DNA of 64,000 bases from Pseudomonas folii (GCF_014357575.1 NZ_JACONW010000004.1:1-64000), one strand, 5' to 3'; shown: positions 1 through 8,452, counted from the stretch's first letter. A program made the numbers and translations. The notes: generated from the sequence alone by a model not told the origin.

Positions 1-30
1 TATCGCGGGCAAGCACCGCTCCCACAGGAC
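1..30. repeat. Partial REP element (family D)
   Basis: The window opens inside a REP-type palindrome arm (cgggcaagcaccgctcccac). The same arm, paired with its inverse, occurs complete at 48289-48355. Only one arm lies in the window, so the element is truncated by the window edge and not by biology. Confidence 0.6.
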
Positions 31-115
31 TGGCGTCGAACCTGATAGCTGTGGGCTGCTGGACGACAGCCTCCTCTTCATCATGGCTATCGAGTGAGCA
101 GCTCAGACAAGCTCT

Positions 116-985
116 TCAACCCAGAACAATCAGCGCCCCACGCTGAGCCACACGCCATGTACTGGGCGTCACTCCCACCAGCCGCGTGAAAACCCGGGTC
201 AGGTGCGGCTGGTCTGAAAACCCGCACGCCTGGGCAATCTCGACCAGCGACCGTCCAGGCTGGGCCATCAACAACTCTTTGGCTTTCTCGACGCGCATCT
301 GCAGCAACCAGGTGTGCGGCGCAACGCCCGTGGCCTGTTTGAACGCGCGAGAGAAGTGACTGCGACTCAGCGAACACTCCCGAGCAATCCGCTCCACAGA
401 AAGATCGTTGCCCAGATTGCTGGCGATCATTTCCTTGGCCAGACGCTCCTGCATCGGCGTCAGCGTGGTAGTGAATTTTCCGGTCAGAGAGGCAACGCGC
501 CCGTATTGAGTGACCGAATGCGCGCACATCGCCAACAGGATGTGATCAATGAACAACTGATTGGCGGCTGCCGGATTGCGTAGCGCGGGCAGCATCGCCT
601 GCGCCAGGTGGTACAGCACCGGATCCTGAGCACCCTGTTCGTAGCGGAATCCACTGATGATCCGCCCGCCATTTTCACGCTGGTATTCGTCGAAGGTCTG
701 TCGCGGAATGTTGAAGCGCAGATTGTCATAAGAGGCGCGATGCTGGCAGCGCAACTCATCCCCCATGAACGGCAAGGAAACACTGCCCTGACGATAACCA
801 CCGGCATAACTCAGACGTCGGCCACGCCATAACCGATGCTCGGCAAAATCCTCGAGCTGGACGATGATCGAAAAGGCATCGAGGCAGGGAATATCAATGA
901 TCTTCTCAGGATCCGGGCGTGCATCCACCACCCGCGTGGCGGAGAACTTTTCGGTATACAAATGGGCGATTGCGGGGGCGCTCAA
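116..985 (-). CDS. AraC family transcriptional regulator
   Basis: A 289-residue DNA-binding regulator. The last ~95 residues form the two helix-turn-helix units of AraC/XylS proteins: the first around LSVERIARECSLSRSHF (about 196-212), the second around ACGFSDQPHLTRVF (253-266), followed by the usual VGVTPSTWR end. The N-terminal ~190 residues would be the effector or dimerisation domain and are not recognisable further. The start is a TTG, chosen because AAGGA lies 8 bases upstream and the next in-frame ATG would remove much of the sensing domain. There is no obvious target operon next door; the downstream neighbour lies outside the window. Family assignment is firm, the ligand unknown. Confidence 0.85.
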   Translation of the reverse strand: MSAPAIAHLYTEKFSATRVVDARPDPEKIIDIPCLDAFSIIVQLEDFAEHRLWRGRRLSYAGGYRQGSVSLPFMGDELRCQHRASYDNLRFNIPRQTFDEYQRENGGRIISGFRYEQGAQDPVLYHLAQAMLPALRNPAAANQLFIDHILLAMCAHSVTQYGRVASLTGKFTTTLTPMQERLAKEMIASNLGNDLSVERIARECSLSRSHFSRAFKQATGVAPHTWLLQMRVEKAKELLMAQPGRSLVEIAQACGFSDQPHLTRVFTRLVGVTPSTWRVAQRGALIVLG

Positions 986-1106
986 GTTGATTCCTTCAGC
1001 TCGGGGCGGGTAACAGGTTCAACCTACTCTATCGGCAAAACCAGACATCCGCGACCGGGCTCTTGTCGGACGATATATCGCTACTGAATAAATCTTTTCT
1101 CTGAAG

Positions 1107-1185
1107 GAGCTCACGAGCACCGTGAGGCAGCGATGGCGGCCTTTCTGATAAACCGCTATCGCGGCCTGGCGGTGCTCGTGCGCTC
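1107..1185. repeat. Diverged inverted repeat, REP-like
   Basis: Outer arms gagctcacgagcaccg and cggtgctcgtgcgctc are inverse complements with one mismatch; inner arms agcgatggcggcc and cgctatcgcggcc also pair. Size and position match a REP doublet whose sequence differs from the other families in the window. It lies just upstream of a typical REP at 1226-1299, in the gap between the AraC and LysR genes. Confidence 0.55.
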
Positions 1186-1225
1186 TCATCAAACAACGGC
1201 AAAATACTGGCTTGAAATACATTTT

Positions 1226-1299
1226 CTGTAGGAGCTGCCGAAGGCTGCGAAGCATTTCTCCTGACATACCGCCATCGCAGCCTTCGGCAGCTCCTACAG
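1226..1299. repeat. REP doublet, family A
   Basis: Perfect inverted arms ctgtaggagctgccgaaggc and its complement enclose a short loop with cgaagcatttctcctgac. Near-identical copies sit at 3885-3959 and 44409-44482. This is a typical intergenic Pseudomonas REP/BIME that could fold as a long hairpin in the transcript. Confidence 0.85.
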
Positions 1300-1408
1300 A
1301 TCCTGTGTTGTTGCGCGACAGCGCGACGACCTGACGATATGGCGACGGGGCAGTCGCTGGTCGTGAGTTGATAGCGGCAGCGCTGAACTCATGCCGGGCT
1401 TGATTCGT

Positions 1409-2314
1409 TCAGTCAGGCGATACCAGTGCCGGGCACTGAACCAGATGTTCTTTCAGGAACTCGATCAACGCTTGCACCGGACGCGAGCCCTGACGGTGTT
1501 GCGGGTAGACCGCCGACAACGCCAGTGATGGCGTGCGGAACTCGTTCAACACGCGGACCAGACGCCCGTCTTCCAGCGCCGCGCCGACAATGAACAGCGG
1601 CAGATAGGTGATCCCCAACCCGCCAATGGCAGCATCGCGCAACAGCTCGCCATTATTGGAGCGCATGCGTCCGCACAAGTTGACCGCCAAGGGCTTGCCA
1701 TTTCGCTCAAAGCGCCACTGCACCTGACGGCTATGGCCATAAGGCAAACAATCATGATGCTTGAGCTCTTCCGGCTCGGCAGGGGCGCCGTGTCGTTCAA
1801 GGTAGTCTGGACTGCAACAGAACACCCGCTCGATATTGGCAATGTGACGGGCGATCAGCGTCGAGTCTTCCAGTACACCGATGCGCAGCGCCAGGTCGTA
1901 CCCCTCCCCCAGCAAATCCACGGCGCGATCACTCAGGTCCACTTCTACTGACACCTCGGGATAGCGTTGCAGGAAAACCGGCAACAACGGCCCCAGATGT
2001 TCGACGGCGAACGACAACGGCGCAGTAATACGAATGGTGCCCCGCGGTTGAGTGTTCTGCCCGGCTATGCTCTGCTCGGCCTGTTCAAGATCCGCCACCA
2101 ACCGCAACGCCGATTCGTAATAGGCCTGGCCCAACGGTGTGACGTCCAGCCGGCGGGTTGAACGGTTGAGCAAGCGCACGCCGAGACGCTCTTCGAGTTG
2201 AATCAGGCGGCGACTGATGAATTGCTTGGAAAGCCCCAACTGTTCGGCGGCAGCAGTGAAACTCCCGGATTCCATCACTTGGGTAAATATGCGCATATCT
2301 TCGAAAGGGTTCAT
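1409..2314 (-). CDS. LysR family transcriptional regulator
   Basis: A 301-residue LysR-type regulator. The N-terminal winged helix-turn-helix runs from MNPFEDMRIFTQV through SFTAAAEQLGLSKQFISRRL (about 20-40), followed by the linker helix; residues ~90-295 resemble the periplasmic-binding-protein-like effector domain (for example RGTIRITAPLSFA near 93). The ATG is preceded by GGTGAG. It is transcribed away from the mechanosensitive channel gene, with 117 bp between the two starts. LysR proteins often control a divergent gene, so the channel is one possible target, but no clear T-N11-A dyad was found there. The effector is unknown. Confidence 0.87.
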   Translation of the reverse strand: MNPFEDMRIFTQVMESGSFTAAAEQLGLSKQFISRRLIQLEERLGVRLLNRSTRRLDVTPLGQAYYESALRLVADLEQAEQSIAGQNTQPRGTIRITAPLSFAVEHLGPLLPVFLQRYPEVSVEVDLSDRAVDLLGEGYDLALRIGVLEDSTLIARHIANIERVFCCSPDYLERHGAPAEPEELKHHDCLPYGHSRQVQWRFERNGKPLAVNLCGRMRSNNGELLRDAAIGGLGITYLPLFIVGAALEDGRLVRVLNEFRTPSLALSAVYPQHRQGSRPVQALIEFLKEHLVQCPALVSPD

Positions 2315-2431
2315 TGTCGCTCACCGGTTGACAGTCCAACGCTTTCTACCAGCTTTATCCGCCCAATGCATGCGCTTAATCTGCGGTGACTGTATTCCCA
2401 TCGCTGCACCGACTTCCTACAGGATCAGATC

Positions 2432-3862
2432 ATGCCCGCATTTATTCAAAGCTATCCGCTGATCTGCAGCCTGTTGCTGGTCCTGCTGGATCTGGTCAGT
2501 TGGAACCTGGTGCCGTACCCCTATCGATTGCAGAAAGTTGCGGTTCGGCTGGCGTTGTTTCTGGTTTATAGCGTGGTGATCATCAGCGCGGGCCTCAGCC
2601 CACTGGACAGCGCCCCCTGGGAAGAAGACAGCGCCCGGCATCTGGCGGCCACCGCACTGGAAATCGTCTGGTGGATTCTGGCGGCGAGGACCCTGACTGA
2701 AATCATTGGCACGCTGCTGATGCGCCGCATCGGTCACAGCGGTCGCTTGCTGCAGGAAGTGATCGGCGCCGTGATCTTTCTGATCGCTATCGTGGCTGCC
2801 GCCGGTTATGTGATGCAGCTTCCCGTCAAAGGCTTGCTGGCGACTTCCGGAGCAATGGCCATCGTGGTCGGCCTGGCGTTGCAGAGCACGTTGGCCGACG
2901 TGTTTTCAGGGATCATCCTCAACACCACCAAGCCCTATCAGGTCGACGACTCAATCAGCATTGACGGCGTAGAGGGCAAAGTCGTCGATATCGACTGGCG
3001 TGCTACTCACTTGCTGACCGGCACCGGCAGCACGGCGGTCATCCCCAACTCGGTGGCCGCCAAAGCCAAAATCGTCAATCTGAGTCGGCCCAAGGACATG
3101 TTCGGGGTATCGATCAACATCATGGTATCGCCCCACATTCGCCCGCGCCGCGTATTGGATGCACTGGACCGCGCGCTACAAGGCAGCAGCGCCCTGCTGC
3201 CATTCCCCAAGGCCCGTGCGGTGGTCAAGGAGGCCAGCCCAACCACCATCGAATATACCGTCACCGGTTTCATCAAGGATCTGGACAAGAAGAGCGAAGT
3301 CCGCAATCTGCTGTTCGACCTCGCTTATCGCCACCTTGAAGCAGCGGGCATTGCCTGGCAGTCCGATGTGGTGGCAGAACCGGTATCCCGCGCCCGAACC
3401 CTGCTGGACGAAGTGAAGGTATTCCGCGCACTGAATACCGAAGAGAAAAACCATCTGGCGCAGAGCATGTCCGCCAGGGAGTACGCCGCGGGCCAAGTGA
3501 TCATCGAAGCCAATGAAGTGACCGACAGCCTGTTGGTGATCGCCACCGGCGTTGTGTCGGCCGAAGTGTCCGACGGCAAGGCCTTCATCGAAGCTGGGCG
3601 CATGGGCCCAAGCGAAGTGATGGGCGAACAGAGCGTCCTTGACGATACGCCGTCCGAAGCACGCTTCACGGCTCTTACCTCATGCGTGGTGTACAGCATC
3701 GACAAGAGCATGGCCCGGGAAACCATGGAACGTGAAGGCCAGATCAAGAACGCCCTGAAAAAACTTCAGGCCGTGCGCCAACACAGCAGCCAGTCATTGC
3801 TGACCGAGAAACCGGCAGCCATCAAGAAAGGCAGTTTTCTGGGGTGGTTGCAGAAGCGGTGA
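2432..3862 (+). CDS. MscS-type channel with cyclic-nucleotide-binding domain
   Basis: A 476-residue inner-membrane protein. Residues ~9-130 hold three to four hydrophobic helices; the pore-lining and beta-domain signature of MscS follows (GLALQSTLADVFSGIILN, 147-164, then KPYQVDD). After the MscS cytoplasmic region (to ~325) comes a cNMP-binding/Crp-like beta-roll (about 340-430, with GEQSVLDDTPSEARFTA in the phosphate-binding cassette position). This is the architecture of bacterial cyclic-nucleotide-gated (bCNG) channels, which usually respond weakly to membrane tension and may be ligand-gated. The cassette's usual R-T/S pair is present only as E-A-R, so nucleotide binding is an inference. 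The start is supported by AGGA 9 bases upstream. It is monocistronic and followed by a REP. Confidence 0.85.
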   Translation: MPAFIQSYPLICSLLLVLLDLVSWNLVPYPYRLQKVAVRLALFLVYSVVIISAGLSPLDSAPWEEDSARHLAATALEIVWWILAARTLTEIIGTLLMRRIGHSGRLLQEVIGAVIFLIAIVAAAGYVMQLPVKGLLATSGAMAIVVGLALQSTLADVFSGIILNTTKPYQVDDSISIDGVEGKVVDIDWRATHLLTGTGSTAVIPNSVAAKAKIVNLSRPKDMFGVSINIMVSPHIRPRRVLDALDRALQGSSALLPFPKARAVVKEASPTTIEYTVTGFIKDLDKKSEVRNLLFDLAYRHLEAAGIAWQSDVVAEPVSRARTLLDEVKVFRALNTEEKNHLAQSMSAREYAAGQVIIEANEVTDSLLVIATGVVSAEVSDGKAFIEAGRMGPSEVMGEQSVLDDTPSEARFTALTSCVVYSIDKSMARETMEREGQIKNALKKLQAVRQHSSQSLLTEKPAAIKKGSFLGWLQKR

Positions 3863-3884
3863 AGTGTCCATTGCCCTGCGCAGT

Positions 3885-3959
3885 CTGTAGCAAGCTGCCG
3901 AAGGCTGCGAAGCAATTTTACTGACACATCGCTTTCGCAGCCTTCGGCAGCTCCTACAG
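3885..3959. repeat. REP doublet, family A
   Basis: Inverted arms of the gctgccgaaggctgcg type, closely matching those at 1226-1299 and 44409-44482; the left arm reads gtagcaagctgcc, one change from the consensus gtaggagctgcc. It lies between the convergent channel and amidohydrolase genes, so it may help end both transcripts. Confidence 0.85.
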
Positions 3960-3979
3960 AAACCGTATAAACCGGACTC

Positions 3980-5020
3980 TCAGGCCTTGCGCACAGCATC
4001 CTTCCAGACCTGCGCCCCATCAAAAAACGCGTGGGCATTGCTGACCAGTGTTTCCAGGTGGTAACCGCCTTCCTGCACGATCACGCATGGCAAGCCCAGG
4101 CTGCGAATCCGCTCACCGAGTTTCGCGAATCCTTCACGAGTCACGGCCACCTGACTCTGTGGGTCATGCTCGTAAATATCGAAGCCCAGGGACAACACCA
4201 GCACCTGCGCGTCAAAAGATTTGACGGCGTCCAGCGCCTGCTCAAGTTTGTCCATGAACACCGACTCAGGCGAACCATGTGGCATCGGGAAGTTCACGTT
4301 GCAACCCACTCCAGCGCCTGCGCCCTGCTCGTCTTCGAACCCGGCAACGCCAGGGTAGAAGTTCTCCGGATCGCCATGAATGGAGACATACAACACATCA
4401 TCGCGATCGTAAAAGATTTCCTGAATCCCCTGACCGTGGTGCATGTCAGTGTCCAGCACGGCGACCCGCTCGAAGCCATCGCGTAAAACCTGAGCAGCCA
4501 CTGCCGCGCTGTTGAGGTAGCAAAAACCACCGGCAGCTTCTTTGCGGGCGTGGTGTCCGGGTGGACGGCACAGCGCATACGCCGCTGGCTCCCCGTCGAG
4601 CACGGCTTTGGCCGCCGCAACCGCACTTTGAGCAGACCAGTAAGCGGAACGCCAGGTGCTTTCGCCCACCGGGCAACTGCCATCTGCCAGATAACGGGCA
4701 GCCTGAGCGAGAATGCCGCGCAGAGCATTGGGCTCGCGAACGAAGATATTCGACATCACTTCATCGCCCCAGTCCTCGGGCATCTTCTTCCACTCTGTGT
4801 GCGCGCTTTTCAAGAACGTCAGATAAGCATCGCTGTGGACCGCCAGCAAAGGATCGAGGCCGAAATCAGCCGGTTGCCGAATATCGAACGCCAGGCCCTG
4901 AACCGCTTGCAGCAAATTCTGGGCTCGTTGCGGGATTTCCTGTGGCGTGCGCATTTGCCCACGGGAGTAATAGCTCTTCGGGAAATGCAGAAGCTGTTCA
5001 GGATGAAAAAAACTGAGCAT
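3980..5020 (-). CDS. Histone deacetylase-like amidohydrolase (acetylpolyamine type)
   Basis: A 346-residue zinc-dependent deacetylase of the arginase/HDAC fold. Active-site elements are complete: RPPGHHA with the His pair at 156-157, AVLDTDMHHGQG giving zinc ligands Asp192 and His194, LSLGFDIYEHD giving Asp281, and EGGYH with the catalytic Tyr320. Bacterial members of this group mostly remove acetyl groups from acetylated polyamines or other small amides. The ATG at 5020 is preferred over an upstream one at 5116, because TGAGGAA precedes it and it removes the overlap with the transporter gene. It lies 31 bp downstream of an MHS transporter on the same strand, implying uptake followed by deacetylation of a substrate. 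The substrate itself is inferred, not shown. Confidence 0.87.
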   Translation of the reverse strand: MLSFFHPEQLLHFPKSYYSRGQMRTPQEIPQRAQNLLQAVQGLAFDIRQPADFGLDPLLAVHSDAYLTFLKSAHTEWKKMPEDWGDEVMSNIFVREPNALRGILAQAARYLADGSCPVGESTWRSAYWSAQSAVAAAKAVLDGEPAAYALCRPPGHHARKEAAGGFCYLNSAAVAAQVLRDGFERVAVLDTDMHHGQGIQEIFYDRDDVLYVSIHGDPENFYPGVAGFEDEQGAGAGVGCNVNFPMPHGSPESVFMDKLEQALDAVKSFDAQVLVLSLGFDIYEHDPQSQVAVTREGFAKLGERIRSLGLPCVIVQEGGYHLETLVSNAHAFFDGAQVWKDAVRKA

Positions 5021-5051
5021 GGGATGTTCCTCATTCAGTAGGTCGCGCCAA

Positions 5052-6377
5052 TCAGGCTTCGCGAGCAGTTTCCAGTTCGAATGCTGTGGCATGTCGCTTG
5101 GCGAGTGCCAATACACAGATCAGCGAGGTGCCCGCAATCAGGCTGTAGAACAGTGCCATCGGCCACCATTGGCCGGGATAGGAATGCGCCAGCCAGGTGC
5201 CGATCAACGGAGTAAGACCGCCTGCCAGGGCGCCGCACACCTGATACGCCAGGGAGATCGCTGTGTAGCGAACCCGGGTTTCAAACATGCCACTGACGTA
5301 ACCGGCGATCACCGCATAAAACGACGCCATGCAGACCACCGCCAGGGCGATTCCGAGAATGATCAACGGTGCCTGACCGCTGCTGACCAGAATGAACATC
5401 GGATACGGTGAGGCCATCGCCAGTATCGTCACGCCGCACAGGAAGCGCGTGGCACCGATTTTCTCCGCAACCCATGCGGCGATGGGCTGAATGCAGAACT
5501 GGATGATCGCCACCACAAACAAGCACTCCAGAATCAGCGACCTTGGCAGGCCCAGTTGCTGAGTGGTGTACGCAATCATGAAGGTGTTAGTGAAATACAC
5601 ACCGGCGATGCCCAATGTGTTTGCGCCGATGCACAGCAGCAAAGGCCGCCATGAAGTCTTGAGCACCTCGAATACCGGAGCCTGCGCCTTACGCCCGGAC
5701 TTTGCGACATCCAGTCGTGCCTGCTCTTTGTCATTGAGAAATTCAGGCGATTCATTGACGCCCAGGCGAATCGCCAAGCCTACGACCAGCAAGGCTGCGC
5801 TGGCCAGAAACGGCAGGCGCCAGCCCCAGCTCATCAGGTCTTCCTCTGGGAGACGCGTTACTGCGCTGAACGCCAGCAGCGAAAGGATCAAACCCGCCGG
5901 GCTGCCCAACTGCGCAAAGGAGGCAAAGAAATTACGTCGGCCTTTGGGCGCATGTTCACCCGCCATCAACACTGCGCCGCCCCACTCGCCTCCGACGGCA
6001 ATGCCTTGCACCACACGCAGCAGGATGAGCAACACCGGGGCCGCTGCGCCGATTTGCGCATAAGTCGGCAGCAAGCCGATACAGACCGTGACCACGCCCA
6101 TCATCACCAATGTGATGACCAGCGACTTCTTGCGGCCGATCCGGTCGCCGATATGACCAAACACGATGCCGCCCAGGGGCCGGGCGAAAAAGCCCACGGC
6201 AAAGGTACCGAAGGCCGCCATGGTGCTGAACAATTTATCTTCAGAGGGGAAAAAGAGCTGACCGAATACCAGCGCGGCGGCGGTGGCATAGATATAAAAG
6301 TCGTACCACTCGATCATCGTACCGATGAACGCGGCAGCAGCAGCCCGGCGTGGCTGCGCAGAAGCAGTGGGCTTCAT
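5052..6377 (-). CDS. MFS transporter, metabolite:H+ symporter (MHS) family
   Basis: A 441-residue inner-membrane carrier with 12 predicted helices. The MHS signature TMIEWYDFYIY (about 20-30) and the loop motif GHIGDRIGRKKSL (about 75-87) place it with ShiA/ProP/KgtP-like symporters of organic acids, osmolytes or amino-acid-like solutes. It is the first gene of a two-gene unit with the HDAC-like amidohydrolase and faces a LysR gene across 151 bp holding two dyads, so it is probably controlled by that regulator. The likely role is import of an acetylated or amide substrate for the amidohydrolase; this is an inference from gene order only. Confidence 0.87.
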   Translation of the reverse strand: MKPTASAQPRRAAAAAFIGTMIEWYDFYIYATAAALVFGQLFFPSEDKLFSTMAAFGTFAVGFFARPLGGIVFGHIGDRIGRKKSLVITLVMMGVVTVCIGLLPTYAQIGAAAPVLLILLRVVQGIAVGGEWGGAVLMAGEHAPKGRRNFFASFAQLGSPAGLILSLLAFSAVTRLPEEDLMSWGWRLPFLASAALLVVGLAIRLGVNESPEFLNDKEQARLDVAKSGRKAQAPVFEVLKTSWRPLLLCIGANTLGIAGVYFTNTFMIAYTTQQLGLPRSLILECLFVVAIIQFCIQPIAAWVAEKIGATRFLCGVTILAMASPYPMFILVSSGQAPLIILGIALAVVCMASFYAVIAGYVSGMFETRVRYTAISLAYQVCGALAGGLTPLIGTWLAHSYPGQWWPMALFYSLIAGTSLICVLALAKRHATAFELETAREA

Positions 6378-6451
6378 GAATCAACTCCATTGGTTAGTTT
6401 TTTTTGGCAGGAGGAAAAGGTGTTGCCGGGTCGCTCTGTTGGCAACTCTGG

Positions 6452-6482
6452 ACTGATTTTTTGCCCACGAGGCATAATCAGT
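6452..6482. promoter_or_regulatory. Dyad, candidate LysR binding site (distal)
   Basis: Inverted arms ACTGATT and AATCAGT, with inner TGCC/GGCA, in the 151-bp region between the divergent MHS transporter and LysR genes. Size and location fit a LysR-type recognition or activation site. The assignment is by symmetry and position only. Confidence 0.5.
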
Positions 6483-6504
6483 CAAATTTCTATTTATTAT
6501 TCGA

Positions 6505-6525
6505 ACTATAAGCCGCAATTATAGT
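6505..6525. promoter_or_regulatory. Dyad, candidate LysR binding site (proximal)
   Basis: A perfect 7-bp inverted repeat, ACTATAA and TTATAGT, with a 7-bp spacer, ending three bases before the LysR start. It contains a T-N11-A core expected of LysR operators. Its position would let the regulator repress its own gene while acting on the divergent transporter. Confidence 0.55.
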
Positions 6526-6528
6526 GAG

Positions 6529-7476
6529 GTGGACGTGACCGACTCTTCCCGCGATATTTCTCCGTTGCTCAATGACCGCCTTGACTGGAATCTGCTGCGT
6601 ACCTTCCGGGTCATCGGCCAGGAGCTCAGTATCAGTCGCGCCGCGGCCAGAATGCACTTGACCCAACCGGCGGTCAGTCAGGCCCTCAAACGTCTGGAAG
6701 AACAACTGGGTTGTCAGCTCATTGCCCGTCGCGGGCCACGTTTTGACCTCACAGAAGCCGGAGTGAAAATTTTCGCCCTGGCGGGTGAGATGTATGGCCA
6801 GGTCTCGCAAGTGAGCAACACCTTGCAGATGCCAGGGGACGAAGTGATCGGCAAAGTGCGCCTGTTGATGATCAGCCGGATTGTGTCGAACAACTTTGAT
6901 AATTTCCTGACGGAGTTCCACCGTCAGCATCCACGGGTTGACTTGGAAGTCGACGTGATGCGCAGCTCTGATATCGTCAGTGCCCTGCTGGAAAAAACCG
7001 CCACCCTGGGGCTGAGCCTTAATCGCCGGCCACAGCCACGGCTGGAACAACGGCTGTTTCAACGCCAGCGTTATGTATTTTTCTGCGGCCGGAATCATCC
7101 GCTGTATGGTCGCACCGACCTCAGCCAGAGCGATCTGCAGTCAGAAAACTTCGTCAGTTTCACCAGTGATCAAATCGGTGGGATGCTCTCACCCTTGACC
7201 ATCTTTCGTGACCAGCAGGGATTTAGCGGGCGGATTGTGGCGTCATCTTCAAGCCTCGAAGAAATCAGGCGACTGGTCATTGCGGGGATTGGTCTGGGAT
7301 GCCTGCCGGAGCATGTCGTGGTTGATGATGTGGAGCAGGGTCTGCTGTGGCGAGTGCCGCCTCTGGAGGGTGTTGCGGATGTCGATATTCACTTGCTGTG
7401 GAACCGCGAACAGCGCATGAGCCGTGCCGAAACAGTGTTTATCGAAGGACTGGCAGCGCGGCTGGACAATTCATGA
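6529..7476 (+). CDS. LysR family transcriptional regulator
   Basis: A 315-residue LysR protein. The DNA-binding part is at about 20-80 with LSISRAAARMHLTQPAVSQAL (helix-turn-helix; 35-55), then a typical effector-binding region to about 300. It starts with GTG at 6529 or a second in-frame GTG at 6535; the GAGGTG just before the second could serve as its ribosome site, so the start is uncertain by two codons. It is divergent from the MHS transporter/amidohydrolase pair, its most likely target. The gene ends inside a strong hairpin terminator. The effector is unknown. Confidence 0.87.
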   Translation: MDVTDSSRDISPLLNDRLDWNLLRTFRVIGQELSISRAAARMHLTQPAVSQALKRLEEQLGCQLIARRGPRFDLTEAGVKIFALAGEMYGQVSQVSNTLQMPGDEVIGKVRLLMISRIVSNNFDNFLTEFHRQHPRVDLEVDVMRSSDIVSALLEKTATLGLSLNRRPQPRLEQRLFQRQRYVFFCGRNHPLYGRTDLSQSDLQSENFVSFTSDQIGGMLSPLTIFRDQQGFSGRIVASSSSLEEIRRLVIAGIGLGCLPEHVVVDDVEQGLLWRVPPLEGVADVDIHLLWNREQRMSRAETVFIEGLAARLDNS

Positions 7477-7513
7477 AGCGTTTAATCTTCATGATCAATC
7501 CAGCCGCGCTTTA
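7455..7513 (+). terminator. Long hairpin terminator overlapping the LysR stop codon
   Basis: Outer arms AGCGCGGCTGGA and TCCAGCCGCGCT pair perfectly, with an inner stem TTCATGAAG/CTTCATGA and a short T-run after the stem. The TGA stop (7474-7476) lies within the structure, so the last codons of the gene form the left arm. Confidence 0.6.
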
Positions 7514-7541
7514 ATACAGAAGTGGAACAAGCAGTTCCTGA

Positions 7542-7871
7542 TCAGTTTTTATTTCGGCAATCATTCAACGCTTGATACTTGACGGTATTCAACGCGCCTT
7601 TGGAATCTTCGTAAGTCATCAACTGCGGGTTGACGCCGCACGTTTTGGAAGCTGAAGACATACGCACAACTTTCTCGACATCCAGTTTCATGCCGTACTC
7701 ATACTTCACGATGCCGGGTGGCGTCTGGTTTTTCTCGGCGGCATAATCCGCGACAAACGCCTGGTGCTCCTTGATAATCTTGCTGGCTACCGGATCATGA
7801 TCGCTGGAAGCGAAAGAAGTAGCAGGTACAAGTACGGCAAGTGCAAGCATCAACGATTTAGCGATTTTCAT
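7542..7871 (-). CDS. DUF2790 small exported protein
   Basis: A 109-residue protein with a clear Sec signal peptide (residues 1-21, MKIAKSLMLALAVLVPATSF then AS). The mature part has the DUF2790 pattern: a YEYGMKLDVEKVV segment, a CGV cysteine, the M-x-Y-x-D-S-x-G strand and a final C-R near the end, giving two cysteines likely to form a periplasmic disulphide. This family is almost confined to Pseudomonas, is often present in several copies, and some members respond to metal stress. The function is not known. It stands alone, transcribed towards the LysR gene. Confidence 0.85.
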   Translation of the reverse strand: MKIAKSLMLALAVLVPATSFASSDHDPVASKIIKEHQAFVADYAAEKNQTPPGIVKYEYGMKLDVEKVVRMSSASKTCGVNPQLMTYEDSKGALNTVKYQALNDCRNKN

Positions 7872-8124
7872 TTTCTCTGTCTCCGTTTAGTGGGTGATTG
7901 AAAGATAACAACCCATCGCTAACAATGACGTGGCGCGAAAATGACGATTTGGAAATCTTAAAAAAACGTTGAATTCCTGCCAACTCGGTTAATAACAATA
8001 TTGTAATTATTCACTCACCGTCCTGTTAGCTTCGATATTTATACTCGACGCTAACACTGAGGAGCACGACGCAGGTGGCTTCAAGACTCCGCAGTAACTG
8101 CCCTTAAACAGAATGGTAATTACG

Positions 8125-8331
8125 ATGAACCTGATCAAATCCATAGCCTTCACAGTCGCCGCCCTATCATCTGCTGCGGCAATGGCCCACGACGGAAGTG
8201 AGCGCGCCAGCCCGGCCGCTGAAAAAATCAAGATTGTCCAGGAACAGCGCTTCAACGATCAACTCAACGAGGCGTCGCGCCTCGTTAACACCGAGAAGAA
8301 GACGTCGGTTGACGAACCTGAAAAAGGTTAA
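8125..8331 (+). CDS. Small exported protein of unknown function
   Basis: A 68-residue protein with a signal peptide of about 22 residues (MNLIKSIAFTVAALSSAAAM, cleavage near AMA-HD) and a short charged mature part with ASPAAEKIKIVQEQRFN and no cysteine. An ATG at 8113 would add four residues; 8125 gives a more typical signal start, but neither has a good ribosome site. It resembles small Pseudomonas periplasmic proteins found near DUF2790 genes, though I cannot assign a family. The 240-bp gap to the divergent DUF2790 gene would hold promoters for both. It is followed by a two-hairpin 3' region and a strong terminator. Confidence 0.6.
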   Translation: MNLIKSIAFTVAALSSAAAMAHDGSERASPAAEKIKIVQEQRFNDQLNEASRLVNTEKKTSVDEPEKG

Positions 8332-8400
8332 GGATTAACTTCGGTTCCACTCTATTCACCTTTAGCAGCTGACAAGCTCCTTTGGTCAAGGTGAATCTTT

Positions 8401-8424
8401 AGCGCCCTTCGGGGCGCTTTTTTT
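8401..8424 (+). terminator. Rho-independent terminator
   Basis: AGCGCCC-TTCG-GGGCGCT stem with a UUCG-type tetraloop followed by seven Ts. It lies about 70 bp after the small exported gene, and just after another 9-bp stem (attcacctt/aaggtgaat). Confidence 0.88.
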
Positions 8425-8452
8425 GCTTGTTAATTAACTTGGCATCCCATAC

